From Clostridia bacterium (GTDB lineage Bacteria > Bacillota > Clostridia > Saccharofermentanales > Saccharofermentanaceae): a stretch of DNA of 14,249 nucleotides. Where the stretch lies: contig JADGQQ010000003.1 in NCBI GenBank assembly GCA_017881645.1, positions 1-14,249 on the forward strand, given 5' to 3'. Under the pieces are notes generated by a model that was not told where the DNA came from, ran no database searches, and was given only the letters and a program-made list of their open reading frames with translations. Positions 1 through 7,221 of this stretch are shown one piece after another (position 1 is the first letter of the stretch; every line of letters starts with the position of its first letter). Position numbers and translations under genes: made by a program.

Positions 1-827
1 AAATCTTTCGGATGAGATGTCATAAAGCGAATCCTCGATATCTTCGGAATCTGCGCGGCTGCTTCCAGCAAATCCGAAAAATCAGGAATACCCGCCTGAT
101 CTTTTCCGTAAGAATTTACGTTTTGACCCAGGAGCAGAATTTCTTTGAAGCCGTCGGATGCCAGAGCGGTGATTTCCTTCATGATCTGTTCAAAAGGTCT
201 CGATCTTTCGCGTCCTCTCGTGTAAGGCACAATGCAGTATGTACAGAAATTATTGCAGCCGTACATAATGGGAACGAGCGCACGGAAACGTCGGGACCGG
301 TCAATCGGAAGATCCATATCGTCTGCAAGATAGTCGGATTCCGACACATCATATACTTTCTTCTGTTCAAAACGAAGCCGGTACAATAGTTCCGGCAGCC
401 GGTGAATATCCTGAGGCCCAAATATCAGATCAACAAACGGATAGCTCTTCTTAATCTTTTCTATGTTGTCATTCTGTTTCATCATGCATCCGCAGACCGC
501 AACAACGAGCGCCGGGTTTTTCTTCTTCATGATCTTGACCAGCCCCAAATTGCCAAAGAGCCGGTCTTTTGCATTTTCACGAATGCTGCATGTATTATAA
601 ATTACGATATCCGGATCATCCGTTCGCCCCTGTACGAAAGTTAACGACTGAAGAATTCCCGACAACTTTTCGCTGTCGGATTCATTGAGCTGACATCCGT
701 ATGTACGGATACTGTATGTAAAATCATACCCCCGACGACCCGCTTCTTCGCGATAGCTCAGGGACAATTTATCTCCGAATTCCTTCTGAACGGCCAGATC
801 TTCCGGTCGAATCACAATTGTTGCCAA
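1..827 (-). CDS. miaB: tRNA-2-methylthio-N6-dimethylallyladenosine synthase MiaB (N-terminal part, cut by window edge)
   Basis: MiaB is a radical-SAM methylthiotransferase that adds a methylthio group to N6-isopentenyl-adenosine 37 of tRNAs reading codons that begin with U. About 275 codons are visible and the frame runs open off the left edge, so the C-terminal part including the TRAM domain is missing. The N-terminal UPF0004 domain carries its three cluster cysteines at C45 (TYGCQLNESDSEKL), C80 (YNTCSIRENA) and C114 (VCGCM). The radical-SAM CxxxCxxC motif is C191, C195, C198 (YGCNNFCTYCIVPYTRGRE), followed by LLGQNVNSYG, all typical of MiaB rather than MtaB or RimO. The chosen start is TTG at 827, six bases after GAGGTG (834-839); an in-frame GTG at 815 is less well placed. 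It is transcribed away from the carboxypeptidase gene, from a promoter at 859-888. Confidence 0.96.
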   Translation of the reverse strand, partial: MATIVIRPEDLAVQKEFGDKLSLSYREEAGRRGYDFTYSIRTYGCQLNESDSEKLSGILQSLTFVQGRTDDPDIVIYNTCSIRENAKDRLFGNLGLVKIMKKKNPALVVAVCGCMMKQNDNIEKIKKSYPFVDLIFGPQDIHRLPELLYRLRFEQKKVYDVSESDYLADDMDLPIDRSRRFRALVPIMYGCNNFCTYCIVPYTRGRERSRPFEQIMKEITALASDGFKEILLLGQNVNSYGKDQAGIPDFSDLLEAAAQIPKISRIRFMTSHPKD

Positions 828-858
828 AGAATACACCTCATTTTCACTGGATACTGAT

Positions 859-888
859 ATCATAGCAGAATACGCGAGGTTTTGTGAA
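859..888 (-). promoter_or_regulatory. Predicted sigma-A promoter of miaB (extended -10)
   Basis: On the minus strand the -10 hexamer TATGAT (859-864) is preceded by TGC, giving an extended -10. The -35 hexamer TTCACA (883-888) matches TTGACA at five of six bases, with an 18-base spacer. Transcription would start near 852, leaving a leader of about 25 bases before the TTG start at 827. The -35 hexamer overlaps the -35 proposed for the divergent carboxypeptidase gene. This rests on pattern matching only. Confidence 0.6.
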
Positions 889-908
889 TGCGAATCTTGA
901 TGTATAAT
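882..908 (+). promoter_or_regulatory. Predicted promoter of the D,D-carboxypeptidase gene
   Basis: A perfect -10 hexamer TATAAT lies at 903-908. The best -35 is TTGTGA at 882-887 (four of six bases) with a short 15-base spacer. The predicted transcription start is near 915, in front of the GGAGG at 929-933. If correct, the ATG codons at 888 and 900 lie inside the promoter and cannot be the translation start. The short spacer keeps confidence moderate. Confidence 0.45.
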
Positions 909-928
909 AGCAAGGAAATTATGGATTC

Positions 929-933
929 GGAGG
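929..933 (+). promoter_or_regulatory. Ribosome binding site deciding the carboxypeptidase start
   Basis: GGAGG is followed by eight bases and an in-frame TTG at 942. It is the strongest Shine-Dalgarno sequence in front of any candidate start of this gene. The ATG at 921 has only AGGA four bases away, and the ATG at 888 has GAGG but lies upstream of the predicted transcription start. Confidence 0.6.
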
Positions 934-941
934 TTCTTTCG

Positions 942-2468
942 TTGTTAAATCGATGCGCTTTACGGATATTTTCACAGACTCCATGGGTATGTAAGCTTCT
1001 CAGGTTCAGCAAGAGCCTGATTTCTGCAGGAATCATTGCTTCTTTCGTCATTTCTTCCGTGAGTTTTTCCAGCGTTTTTGCGGATGAAACCGCAGCCGCG
1101 GATTCTTCCGGAACGGATTCGACCTCTTCTTCAAATACGATATCCATCACAACCGTGCCCACAGTTGCGGCAGATATGTCTGCCGATACTGTCCTTTTGG
1201 ATCCGACAGGAACAGGAGCGCCTTCGATTGACGGAAGTGCTTATGTTCTATATGACGTGGAATCCGGAGTGTTCCTGCTCGGGAAAAATCCTGATGAGCC
1301 CCTTTCGCCTGCAAGTATTACAAAAGTAATGACCATTCTTCTGGCTCTTGAGAATTTGAAGCTGACGGACGTTATTGTTGTCACCCGCGACATGTATGAG
1401 TCAATTCCGAATGATTATCAGAGACTTGGCTTGGTTGAAGGCGAAGAAATTACTGTAGAAGAGGCTATTTACGCATCTTTACTCATTTCCGCATGCGACG
1501 CAAGTATGGCTTTGGCCATTGCTGTCGGTGGTTCGGTAGATGGCTTTGCAGACATGATGAACAAAAGGGCTGTCGAACTCGGATGCACCCATACGAACTT
1601 TACCAACCCATACGGTATATCCGATGAAAACCATCTGACGACTGCTCACGATATGGCTCTTATCATGTCGGCCGCTTTGAAGCAGGACACATACCGTAAA
1701 ATATCTACAACGGCAGATTATACGATGCCGGCTACTAATAAATTCTCCGATACCCGAAGTCTGGCTAACGGAAATCGATTTGTTTCTACAACTAAATATG
1801 CATATGACAAATATATTGGCGGGAAAACAGGGTTTACGGACCTTTCCGCTTACACAATCGCCGCAGGAGCCAAACAGGACGACCAAACATTGATTGGCGT
1901 TATATTGGGTTCCCCCAATGCCGAGATCCGGTACCCGCAGTTAATATCACTGTTTGAATATGGGTTCAGTACTTACAGCACTGCCGCAATCGATCCGAAG
2001 GAATATACGACTTTGGCGCAGCAGGCGATCGATCAGGTAACATCCAGCATAGCAAATTCCGGATACAAACTATCCGTGACTGACTCTGCGCTGTCACTCA
2101 TTCCGTACTGCACAACGACAAGCGCCCGTGCGGAAGGCGGATACATAAGTTCCATCGATGTCAGTCAGGCCGTTATCAAATCCGATTTGCCGCAGCAGGT
2201 TCTGACTCTGCCCGTATACCGGCAGTATTCTGACGGATCAAAGGATCAAGTTGGCTCCTTTGCAATCACGATTTGTGATGCAAAAGCGTCTCTGACTACT
2301 TCTCATGCAGGTACGACAAAAAGCAAACCCGATCGCGGCAACTCACTTCTTCGGACAGGAATTATTATTCTTCTGGTTGTTATACTTGCATTTTGCATCA
2401 TTGTTTTCGTAATGCTGCATCGTGAAAACAAGAGACGCCGCAACTGCAGAAGACCGCGCGTGTTATAA
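942..2468 (+). CDS. Serine-type D-alanyl-D-alanine carboxypeptidase, DacA/DacF-like, membrane anchored
   Basis: This is a low-molecular-weight penicillin-binding protein (peptidase family S11) that removes the terminal D-Ala from peptidoglycan stem peptides outside the membrane. With the TTG start at 942 the product has 508 residues. It has a basic N-region, a hydrophobic core (LISAGIIASFVISSV) and a likely cleavage site after VFA, then a Ser/Thr-rich linker. The nucleophile motif SITK is at residues 125-128 and KTG (GGKTGFT) at 295-297. The second active-site motif, normally SxN, reads SAC at 183-185, so the usual Asn is Cys. A PBP5-like beta domain follows. The tail has one membrane helix (about 473-492) and a very basic cytoplasmic end (RENKRRRNCRRPRV), suggesting an integral anchor in place of the amphipathic helix of PBP5. 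Starts at ATG 888 or 921 are in frame and possible. It converges on tldE with 31 bases between and no visible terminator hairpin. Confidence 0.93.
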   Translation: MLNRCALRIFSQTPWVCKLLRFSKSLISAGIIASFVISSVSFSSVFADETAAADSSGTDSTSSSNTISITTVPTVAADMSADTVLLDPTGTGAPSIDGSAYVLYDVESGVFLLGKNPDEPLSPASITKVMTILLALENLKLTDVIVVTRDMYESIPNDYQRLGLVEGEEITVEEAIYASLLISACDASMALAIAVGGSVDGFADMMNKRAVELGCTHTNFTNPYGISDENHLTTAHDMALIMSAALKQDTYRKISTTADYTMPATNKFSDTRSLANGNRFVSTTKYAYDKYIGGKTGFTDLSAYTIAAGAKQDDQTLIGVILGSPNAEIRYPQLISLFEYGFSTYSTAAIDPKEYTTLAQQAIDQVTSSIANSGYKLSVTDSALSLIPYCTTTSARAEGGYISSIDVSQAVIKSDLPQQVLTLPVYRQYSDGSKDQVGSFAITICDAKASLTTSHAGTTKSKPDRGNSLLRTGIIILLVVILAFCIIVFVMLHRENKRRRNCRRPRVL

Positions 2469-2499
2469 ATTAGCACTCATATCGAAACGTCTTGTCAAT

Positions 2500-3861
2500 T
2501 TAGTCTCCGGAGATAGCGACGTCCCGTATCAGCAGTGACGGTGAGCCGATGGATCCTGCGTCCGACGGGGGATTGAAGAAAAGATCCGATCCGATCCGAT
2601 GAATTTTATGCAGAAGCAGATAGAAATTATCGGCAAAAGTTATCTGATCCACCGCACGTCCTATTTTTCCGTTCTCAATGACATATCCCTCGCATGACAG
2701 GGAAAAATCACCGGATACGGTATTTGTGCCCGAGTGGAGTCCGGCCAGTTCTTTGATGTATAACCCGTTGTCTGTTTCGAGAAACAAAGACTGCAAATCC
2801 TTCTCTCCCGGCTCAATGTAAAAGTTTGTCGGACCGATCGAAACAGATCCCTTATATCCGCTGCGGAATCCATTACCCGTGGATTTCGTTCCTGCTTTTG
2901 CAGCGGTTTTCCGGTTATGAAGAATCGATGTAAGGATACCTTTATCGATAAGAATTTTATTTTTCGTAGCGACACCTTCGGAATCAAAAGGAATGGCTGT
3001 AATACTCTTTTCCGTAATTGCATCATCCCGCAAAGTAAAGAATTCCGGTGCGATTTGAGTGTTCATCTTGTCCCCAAGCAAAGAGAATCCCTTTTGTATC
3101 AAATCTGCAGAAAAAATCTCGCTGAATGTTGACAGAAGATCCGCTGCTGCGCTCGCGTCAAGAATTATGGAATACTTTCCTGAAGGAACAGGGCTTGCAC
3201 CGAGCTTTCCGGTCGTTTCAGCTACAACTTTCGCAGCAAGTGAAGAAATATCAAGCGTATTTAAATCTCTGCCGAACCAATAAGAATCCCCGGTTTTGAC
3301 CTGATCATTCTCTTCACATCTGGCGTTTGCATACACAAACATCAGATTGCTGGCATGAAGCAAATGAAGGCCCAGAGTATTTTGAATCTGGGAAACCGCA
3401 CTTCCGTAGGACACAAAGCAATGATCCACGGCAACAATCCTTGTATCCGCCGCAAGAATTTTCTTTTCAAGGTCCAGCCCCATTTGCGCGAATGTATCAA
3501 ATGCCAGCGCATCGATGTCATCTGAAAACACGCTGACCGTCCTGTAATCCGTATCTCCCTGATAGATGGTCTCTTCTTCCTCTGATTCCAGTACCGCACA
3601 ATTCTGCGCAGCCTGATCCAGAAGAAAAACCATAGCACTGTCTGTAAGTTCTTCGGCAAAAGCATATCCCATCTGTCCGTTTTGAAGTCCCCGGAACGAC
3701 ACGCCCTGCAAAACCGAAGACTCAAACATAGAGACTTCAGCTTCAAGAATCTGAATTTCTGTTGATCGTCCGTTTTCAAAAAAAGTCTCCGCCTGTAAAA
3801 AACCGGCATCGGCCGCCTTGCGAAGAAGAATATCCATAAATTCCTGTGGTTCATATGTCAT
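2500..3861 (-). CDS. tldE: TldD/PmbA family protein, TldE-like subunit of the TldD/TldE protease
   Basis: TldE (PmbA) is the non-catalytic partner of TldD; together they form a cytoplasmic zinc protease that degrades unfolded or leader peptides and, in E. coli, trims microcin B17 and degrades the antitoxin CcdA. The 453-residue product has the usual family length. The whole-length fold is recognisable: an N-terminal MTYEPQEFMDILLRKA helix, the GKYSIILDASAAADLLSTF segment at the position where TldD carries its metal motif, and the C-terminal family signature GSIGSPSLLI (436-445). There is no HExxxH, as expected for TldE. The start ATG at 3861 follows GGGAGA about seven bases upstream. The gene lies 54 bases after tldD with a stem-loop between (3881-3904), so the pair is probably one operon. 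A small 5-base tandem repeat (GATCC, about 2584-2601) lies within the coding sequence near the 3' end. Confidence 0.9.
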   Translation of the reverse strand: MTYEPQEFMDILLRKAADAGFLQAETFFENGRSTEIQILEAEVSMFESSVLQGVSFRGLQNGQMGYAFAEELTDSAMVFLLDQAAQNCAVLESEEEETIYQGDTDYRTVSVFSDDIDALAFDTFAQMGLDLEKKILAADTRIVAVDHCFVSYGSAVSQIQNTLGLHLLHASNLMFVYANARCEENDQVKTGDSYWFGRDLNTLDISSLAAKVVAETTGKLGASPVPSGKYSIILDASAAADLLSTFSEIFSADLIQKGFSLLGDKMNTQIAPEFFTLRDDAITEKSITAIPFDSEGVATKNKILIDKGILTSILHNRKTAAKAGTKSTGNGFRSGYKGSVSIGPTNFYIEPGEKDLQSLFLETDNGLYIKELAGLHSGTNTVSGDFSLSCEGYVIENGKIGRAVDQITFADNFYLLLHKIHRIGSDLFFNPPSDAGSIGSPSLLIRDVAISGD

Positions 3862-3880
3862 ATATATATCTCCCGTTCCT

Positions 3881-3904
3881 ATGGAATCGATGAATCGACT
3901 CCAT
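3881..3904 (-). repeat. Stem-loop between tldD and tldE
   Basis: Read in the direction of transcription, arm ATGGAGTCGA (3904-3895), loop TTCA and arm TCGATTCCAT (3890-3881) form a ten-pair stem in which the only imperfection is one G·U pair. On the opposite strand the same position would be an A·C mismatch, which fits a role in the tldD-tldE RNA rather than in the DNA. It ends about ten bases before the GGGAG ribosome binding site of tldE and has no following U-run, so it is not a standard terminator. It could protect tldD mRNA or tune tldE translation; this is inference. Confidence 0.55.
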
Positions 3905-3915
3905 CCATTCTATTG

Positions 3916-5298
3916 CTATTCTCTTCCGCCAACGGTAATTTCCGACACGCGAATCATGGGCTGACCTACGTTGGTGGGAATACTGCCGCTGATCGATCCG
4001 CACATTCCCTGTGCCAATGCAAGATTTGTACCGACACGATCAATGTTCATAAGAACTTGGGATCCTTTGCCGATCAGTGTTGCGCCGCGAACCGGTTCGG
4101 CGATTTTGCCGTTCCGAATCATGTATCCTTCGGTGACGGAAAAATTGAACTCTCCGGTAGCCGGATCGACGGATCCGCCGCCCATATTGGCGGCATAAAG
4201 ACCGTATGGCGTATCAGAAATGATATCTTCCGGCAAAGATGTTCCGGCTGCAATGTACGTATTGGTCATTCGGGATGTTGGAGCAAATTGATAGTTCTGC
4301 CGTCTGGAAGAGCCCGTTGCAGGCATATTCATACGGCGGCTGCCAAGTAAATCGATCATATAGCTCTTTAAAATTCCGTTTTCGATAAGAACGTTACGCG
4401 AGGAATCATGTCCCTCATCATCAATAGCAATACTGCCCCATTCTCCGGGCATCGTGCCGTCATCAAGCGCTGTTACCAGCGGATTGGCAATCTGATGTCC
4501 GAGCTTACCATCAAATACGGATGCATGTACGCCGACTGCTGTCGCTTCAAGACTGTGTCCGCAGGCCTCATGAAAAATGACCCCGCCAAATCCGTTGTCG
4601 ATTATAACAGGCATTTTTCCGGAAGGACATGGCTTGGCTGAAATCATCGCAACTGCAATACGTGCAGCTTCCCGTGCCGTCTGCTCAACCGGAAAATTCT
4701 CGATAAACTCAAATCCTTTACCGGATCCGGGTCCGAAATAGCCGCTTTGTTTTTCTCCGTCTGAAGAGGCAACCGCTTCGATCATGAATCGGGTTCGCGC
4801 ACGTGAATCCGTGCGATAAAGTCCGTCAGAATTGGCGATCATAACATTTTTCTGCACATCTCCATAGGAGGCGCTTGTCTGAGAAATAACCGGGTCATAT
4901 TCTTTTGCGGCAGCGCAGGCTCTTCTCAAAAAGTCAGCTTTCCTCGATTTGCTGACATCCAAGGGTGGAATCATGCACGGATTACTTACAAAGTTCATAA
5001 CCGGTGTCAGTTGGACCGTCATACCCGAAGGGACCGACTGTAATGATGATGATGCATCAACGGCCATTCGAATCAGGTTCTCTTCTCTTGTATCATTGGA
5101 AAAGATGTAAACGCTTTTCGTTTTTTCAAGAATTCGAATGCCAATGCCATAATCCATACCGGAACTGGCTTTGTCCACACGACCGTTAATAAAGGAGAGA
5201 CCGGATACCCGTGTCTCTTCCAGATAGATTTCTGCAAAGTCTCCGCCTTTTGAAAGAGCGGCTTCCAACACACGTTCAATTGTATATTCAGATAGCAT
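3916..5298 (-). CDS. tldD: TldD metalloprotease, catalytic subunit
   Basis: TldD is the metal-binding subunit of the cytoplasmic TldD/TldE protease. The 460-residue product is of family length. The HExxxH motif is at residues 243-248 (IFHEACGHSLEA), giving two histidine ligands and the catalytic Glu244. The C-terminal Cys433 in GMCGSISGSIPTNVGQP corresponds to the third ligand region of the family. Upstream, GKMPVIIDNGFGGV and the downstream GYMIRNGKIAEPVRG are further TldD signatures. The start ATG at 5298 follows GGAG with seven bases between. The gene has its own predicted extended -10 promoter (5332-5340) overlapped by a 21-base palindrome (5310-5330), and is followed by tldE. Substrate is unknown; no RiPP precursor or modification gene is visible nearby. 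Confidence 0.95.
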   Translation of the reverse strand: MLSEYTIERVLEAALSKGGDFAEIYLEETRVSGLSFINGRVDKASSGMDYGIGIRILEKTKSVYIFSNDTREENLIRMAVDASSSLQSVPSGMTVQLTPVMNFVSNPCMIPPLDVSKSRKADFLRRACAAAKEYDPVISQTSASYGDVQKNVMIANSDGLYRTDSRARTRFMIEAVASSDGEKQSGYFGPGSGKGFEFIENFPVEQTAREAARIAVAMISAKPCPSGKMPVIIDNGFGGVIFHEACGHSLEATAVGVHASVFDGKLGHQIANPLVTALDDGTMPGEWGSIAIDDEGHDSSRNVLIENGILKSYMIDLLGSRRMNMPATGSSRRQNYQFAPTSRMTNTYIAAGTSLPEDIISDTPYGLYAANMGGGSVDPATGEFNFSVTEGYMIRNGKIAEPVRGATLIGKGSQVLMNIDRVGTNLALAQGMCGSISGSIPTNVGQPMIRVSEITVGGRE

Positions 5299-5309
5299 AG
5301 TTGAACTCC

Positions 5310-5330
5310 ATTCTCATTATGTATGAGAAT
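5310..5330. promoter_or_regulatory. Palindromic candidate operator before tldD
   Basis: Perfect eight-base arms ATTCTCAT (5310-5317) and ATGAGAAT (5323-5330) are separated by five bases. The palindrome covers the predicted transcription start of tldD (about 5325) and ends directly at the GGAG ribosome binding site. Its position fits a repressor site; an RNA hairpin at the 5' end is the alternative. I do not recognise it as a known regulator box. Confidence 0.45.
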
Positions 5331-5331
5331 A

Positions 5332-5340
5332 ATTGTATCA
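5332..5340 (-). promoter_or_regulatory. Predicted extended -10 promoter of tldD
   Basis: On the minus strand TGA (5338-5340) precedes TACAAT (5332-5337), a TGn extended -10 matching the consensus at five of six bases. No good -35 hexamer is present 16-18 bases upstream; that place is taken by one arm of the inverted repeat at 5352-5384. The leader would be about 27 bases. Confidence 0.4.
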
Positions 5341-5351
5341 TATAATGCGCG

Positions 5352-5384
5352 AAATGCCCGATTCACGCGAGTTATAGGGCATTT
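5352..5384. repeat. Inverted repeat between the acyl-CoA ligase gene and tldD
   Basis: Arms AAATGCCC (5352-5359) and GGGCATTT (5377-5384) are perfect over eight bases with a 17-base loop. It lies 24 bases after the ligase stop and just upstream of the tldD promoter. It may end ligase transcription, but it has a long loop and no U-run (the following minus-strand bases are CGCGCATT), so it is a weak terminator candidate. It could also be a regulatory site overlapping the tldD -35 region. Confidence 0.4.
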
Positions 5385-5408
5385 ACAGCCAAAACCGGGA
5401 CGCAGTGC

Positions 5409-7115
5409 TTATTTGTAGACCCGTTTGATTTTCCTTGAAGTAGTCTTCTCAAATTCCGTATCACGAACAATCACTTTGCGGATATATTTGTAAGGAACCA
5501 TCTGTTCATTCACTTTTCTGACTTCGGCTTCCATAAGATTCTGAATCGCCGCCGGATCAGCATTTTCTCCGAGAAGACTTTGCACAGCCTCCATATTCGG
5601 GAAAATTGACGCAGTCACTACAACGTCTTCTCTTCCGTCATCGTCACCGGATACCAGAGATTCTGCGACAAAAGCAGATCGTGAAAGCAGGGATTCAATT
5701 TCTTCCGGGAAAATATTTTTTCCGTTCTTCGAAATAATTACATTCTTCTTTCGCCCGGTAATGATGACAAAATTGTTATTATCCAGATAGCCGAGATCGC
5801 CTGTATGAAAATATCCGTCTTCATCAATACATGCTTTTGTAGCTTCCTCGTTCTCGTAGTAGCCCATCATTACGTTCGGACCTTTTCCGATGATTTCTCC
5901 GATGCCGTTTTCGTCCTTATCAATAATTTTGACATCAACTCCCGGAAGCGGAAGACCGGCTGCGCGATTGTTAAAATCAACATCCCGGTTAAGGGCAAGA
6001 ATCGGAGCACATTCCGTAAGTCCGTATCCCTGCACGCAGTGAATACCCATGTCCTGCATATCGGATAGAATCTTCGGGTCAATCCCTGCGCCGCCGCAGA
6101 CGATCATCCGAAGATGACCTCCGAAACTGTCATGAACCGCCTTGAAAATACTGCGTCTCTTATCCAGGCCTATTTTGCGGAGTGTTCTGCTCAGCGTCAT
6201 TCCAATCATAAATTTGCGCGTCGATTTTTTGTCCGCCTTTGCCTTTTTCATTATGGCTCTGTGGAACATTTCAAGCATCAGCGGAACGACAAGAATCATT
6301 GTGACTTTGCTTTCCTTCATGTTCTGGGTGATATATCGCAGACCTTCGCATTGAGCAACTGTGGAGCCCCGATACACCTGACACAGAAAACCGCAGGTAC
6401 ATTCATAGGTGTGATGAAGCGGCAGTACGGAAAGAAAAATGTCGTCCGGTCCGATGTAAAGCATGGAACACATACCTTCGAGATTCACGCACACGTTTCG
6501 CTGAGACAGCATGACTGCTTTTGATTTATCAGTAGTTCCGGATGTAAACAGAAGAATTGTCATGGCTTCAGGATCAATCGGTGCATCCAGAAATGCACGG
6601 CTGCCTTCCGAAAGGAGCTTCTTTCCGCTTTCAAGAAACAACCGGAATGAATAGACGGTTTCCGTCTCAGCGATGGAATCCATACAGATAAAATGTTTCA
6701 CAGAGGGAATTTCATCCCGGATGGCATCCACGATTGATTGTTTGGAGGATGAATAGATAAGGCAGTCCGTATGGGAACGGTTCAGCAAACTGGAAATCTC
6801 GTGCTTCGGAAGTTCTTTGTCCAGAGGAACCACAATACCGGTTCCGTTCGTTACGCTCAAATAGGAGATGTACCATTCATAACGCGCTTCTCCCAAAATG
6901 GCCACACGGCTGCCGATACCGACGCGCTGAACCAAAGCTGTTCCGAATGCATCCACATCATCGCCGAATTGTTTATAGGATACTTCCGAATAATCTTCGC
7001 CTTTATTCTTCTTAATCAGGAAAACAGGTTTGTCCGGGTAGAGCACGACGCTCTGCTTGAGCATATCGCGAAGATCGGTAATTTTGCGAACCTCGTATAA
7101 TGGAATATCTTTCAT
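5409..7115 (-). CDS. AMP-forming long-chain acyl-CoA ligase (FadD-like)
   Basis: This is an ANL-superfamily adenylating enzyme that activates a carboxylic acid, most likely a long-chain fatty acid, with ATP and CoA. With the start at 7115 it has 568 residues. The A3 phosphate loop is TSGTTDKSKAVML at about residues 191-203, a form with D and A where the classic TSGTTGxPKG has Gly. YGLTE (364-368), YFHTGDLGYLD (about 436-446) and ITGRKKNVIISKNGKNI (about 452-468) follow, and the C-terminal catalytic lysine is probably K562 in TSRKIKR. The ATG at 7115 is chosen because AAGGGGGG lies seven bases upstream; the in-frame ATG at 7136 lies ahead of that site and has none of its own. It has its own promoter (7183-7211), so it is a separate unit from the pyr genes. 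Substrate chain length cannot be told from sequence. Confidence 0.9.
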   Translation of the reverse strand: MKDIPLYEVRKITDLRDMLKQSVVLYPDKPVFLIKKNKGEDYSEVSYKQFGDDVDAFGTALVQRVGIGSRVAILGEARYEWYISYLSVTNGTGIVVPLDKELPKHEISSLLNRSHTDCLIYSSSKQSIVDAIRDEIPSVKHFICMDSIAETETVYSFRLFLESGKKLLSEGSRAFLDAPIDPEAMTILLFTSGTTDKSKAVMLSQRNVCVNLEGMCSMLYIGPDDIFLSVLPLHHTYECTCGFLCQVYRGSTVAQCEGLRYITQNMKESKVTMILVVPLMLEMFHRAIMKKAKADKKSTRKFMIGMTLSRTLRKIGLDKRRSIFKAVHDSFGGHLRMIVCGGAGIDPKILSDMQDMGIHCVQGYGLTECAPILALNRDVDFNNRAAGLPLPGVDVKIIDKDENGIGEIIGKGPNVMMGYYENEEATKACIDEDGYFHTGDLGYLDNNNFVIITGRKKNVIISKNGKNIFPEEIESLLSRSAFVAESLVSGDDDGREDVVVTASIFPNMEAVQSLLGENADPAAIQNLMEAEVRKVNEQMVPYKYIRKVIVRDTEFEKTTSRKIKRVYK

Positions 7116-7122
7116 ATATGCG

Positions 7123-7130
7123 CCCCCCTT
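7123..7130 (-). promoter_or_regulatory. Ribosome binding site deciding the ligase start
   Basis: AAGGGGGG on the minus strand lies seven bases before ATG at 7115. It falls inside the longer reading frame that begins at ATG 7136 and argues for the shorter product. Confidence 0.75.
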
Positions 7131-7182
7131 ATGCATGAAATACTGGAAGTCAATAATTTTGTTTGAAAATCAATGCAAATTT

Positions 7183-7211
7183 AGTATAACGCTTGCGCAC
7201 AGCCGTTTCAA
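7183..7211 (-). promoter_or_regulatory. Predicted sigma-A promoter of the acyl-CoA ligase gene
   Basis: On the minus strand the -35 hexamer TTGAAA (7206-7211) and the -10 hexamer TATACT (7183-7188) each match consensus at five of six bases and are exactly 17 bases apart. Transcription would start near 7176 with a leader of about 60 bases. A short inverted repeat (CCGTTT at 7203-7208, AAACGG at 7215-7220) overlaps the -35 element. Confidence 0.7.
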
Positions 7212-7221
7212 TCAAAACGGA

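Noticed and set aside
888..941. N-terminal extension of the carboxypeptidase from ATG 888
   Set aside because: The extension overlaps a perfect TATAAT and the shared -35, and would give an unusually long N-region before the signal helix; TTG 942 has the better ribosome binding site. Not fully excluded.
2469..2499. Bidirectional terminator between the convergent carboxypeptidase and tldE genes
   Set aside because: The 31-base gap shows no stem-loop; only a short CTCCGGAG palindrome just inside the tldE end, too small to count.
3342..3854. A 170-codon open frame on the minus strand in another frame of tldE
   Set aside because: Same strand but shifted frame within an intact tldE; no homology visible and no start site of its own.
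7203..7220. Hairpin CCGTTT / AAACGG as a terminator after the YgjP-like gene
   Set aside because: Only six pairs, no U-run in either direction, and it overlaps the well-formed -35 of the ligase promoter. Kept only as a note to that promoter.
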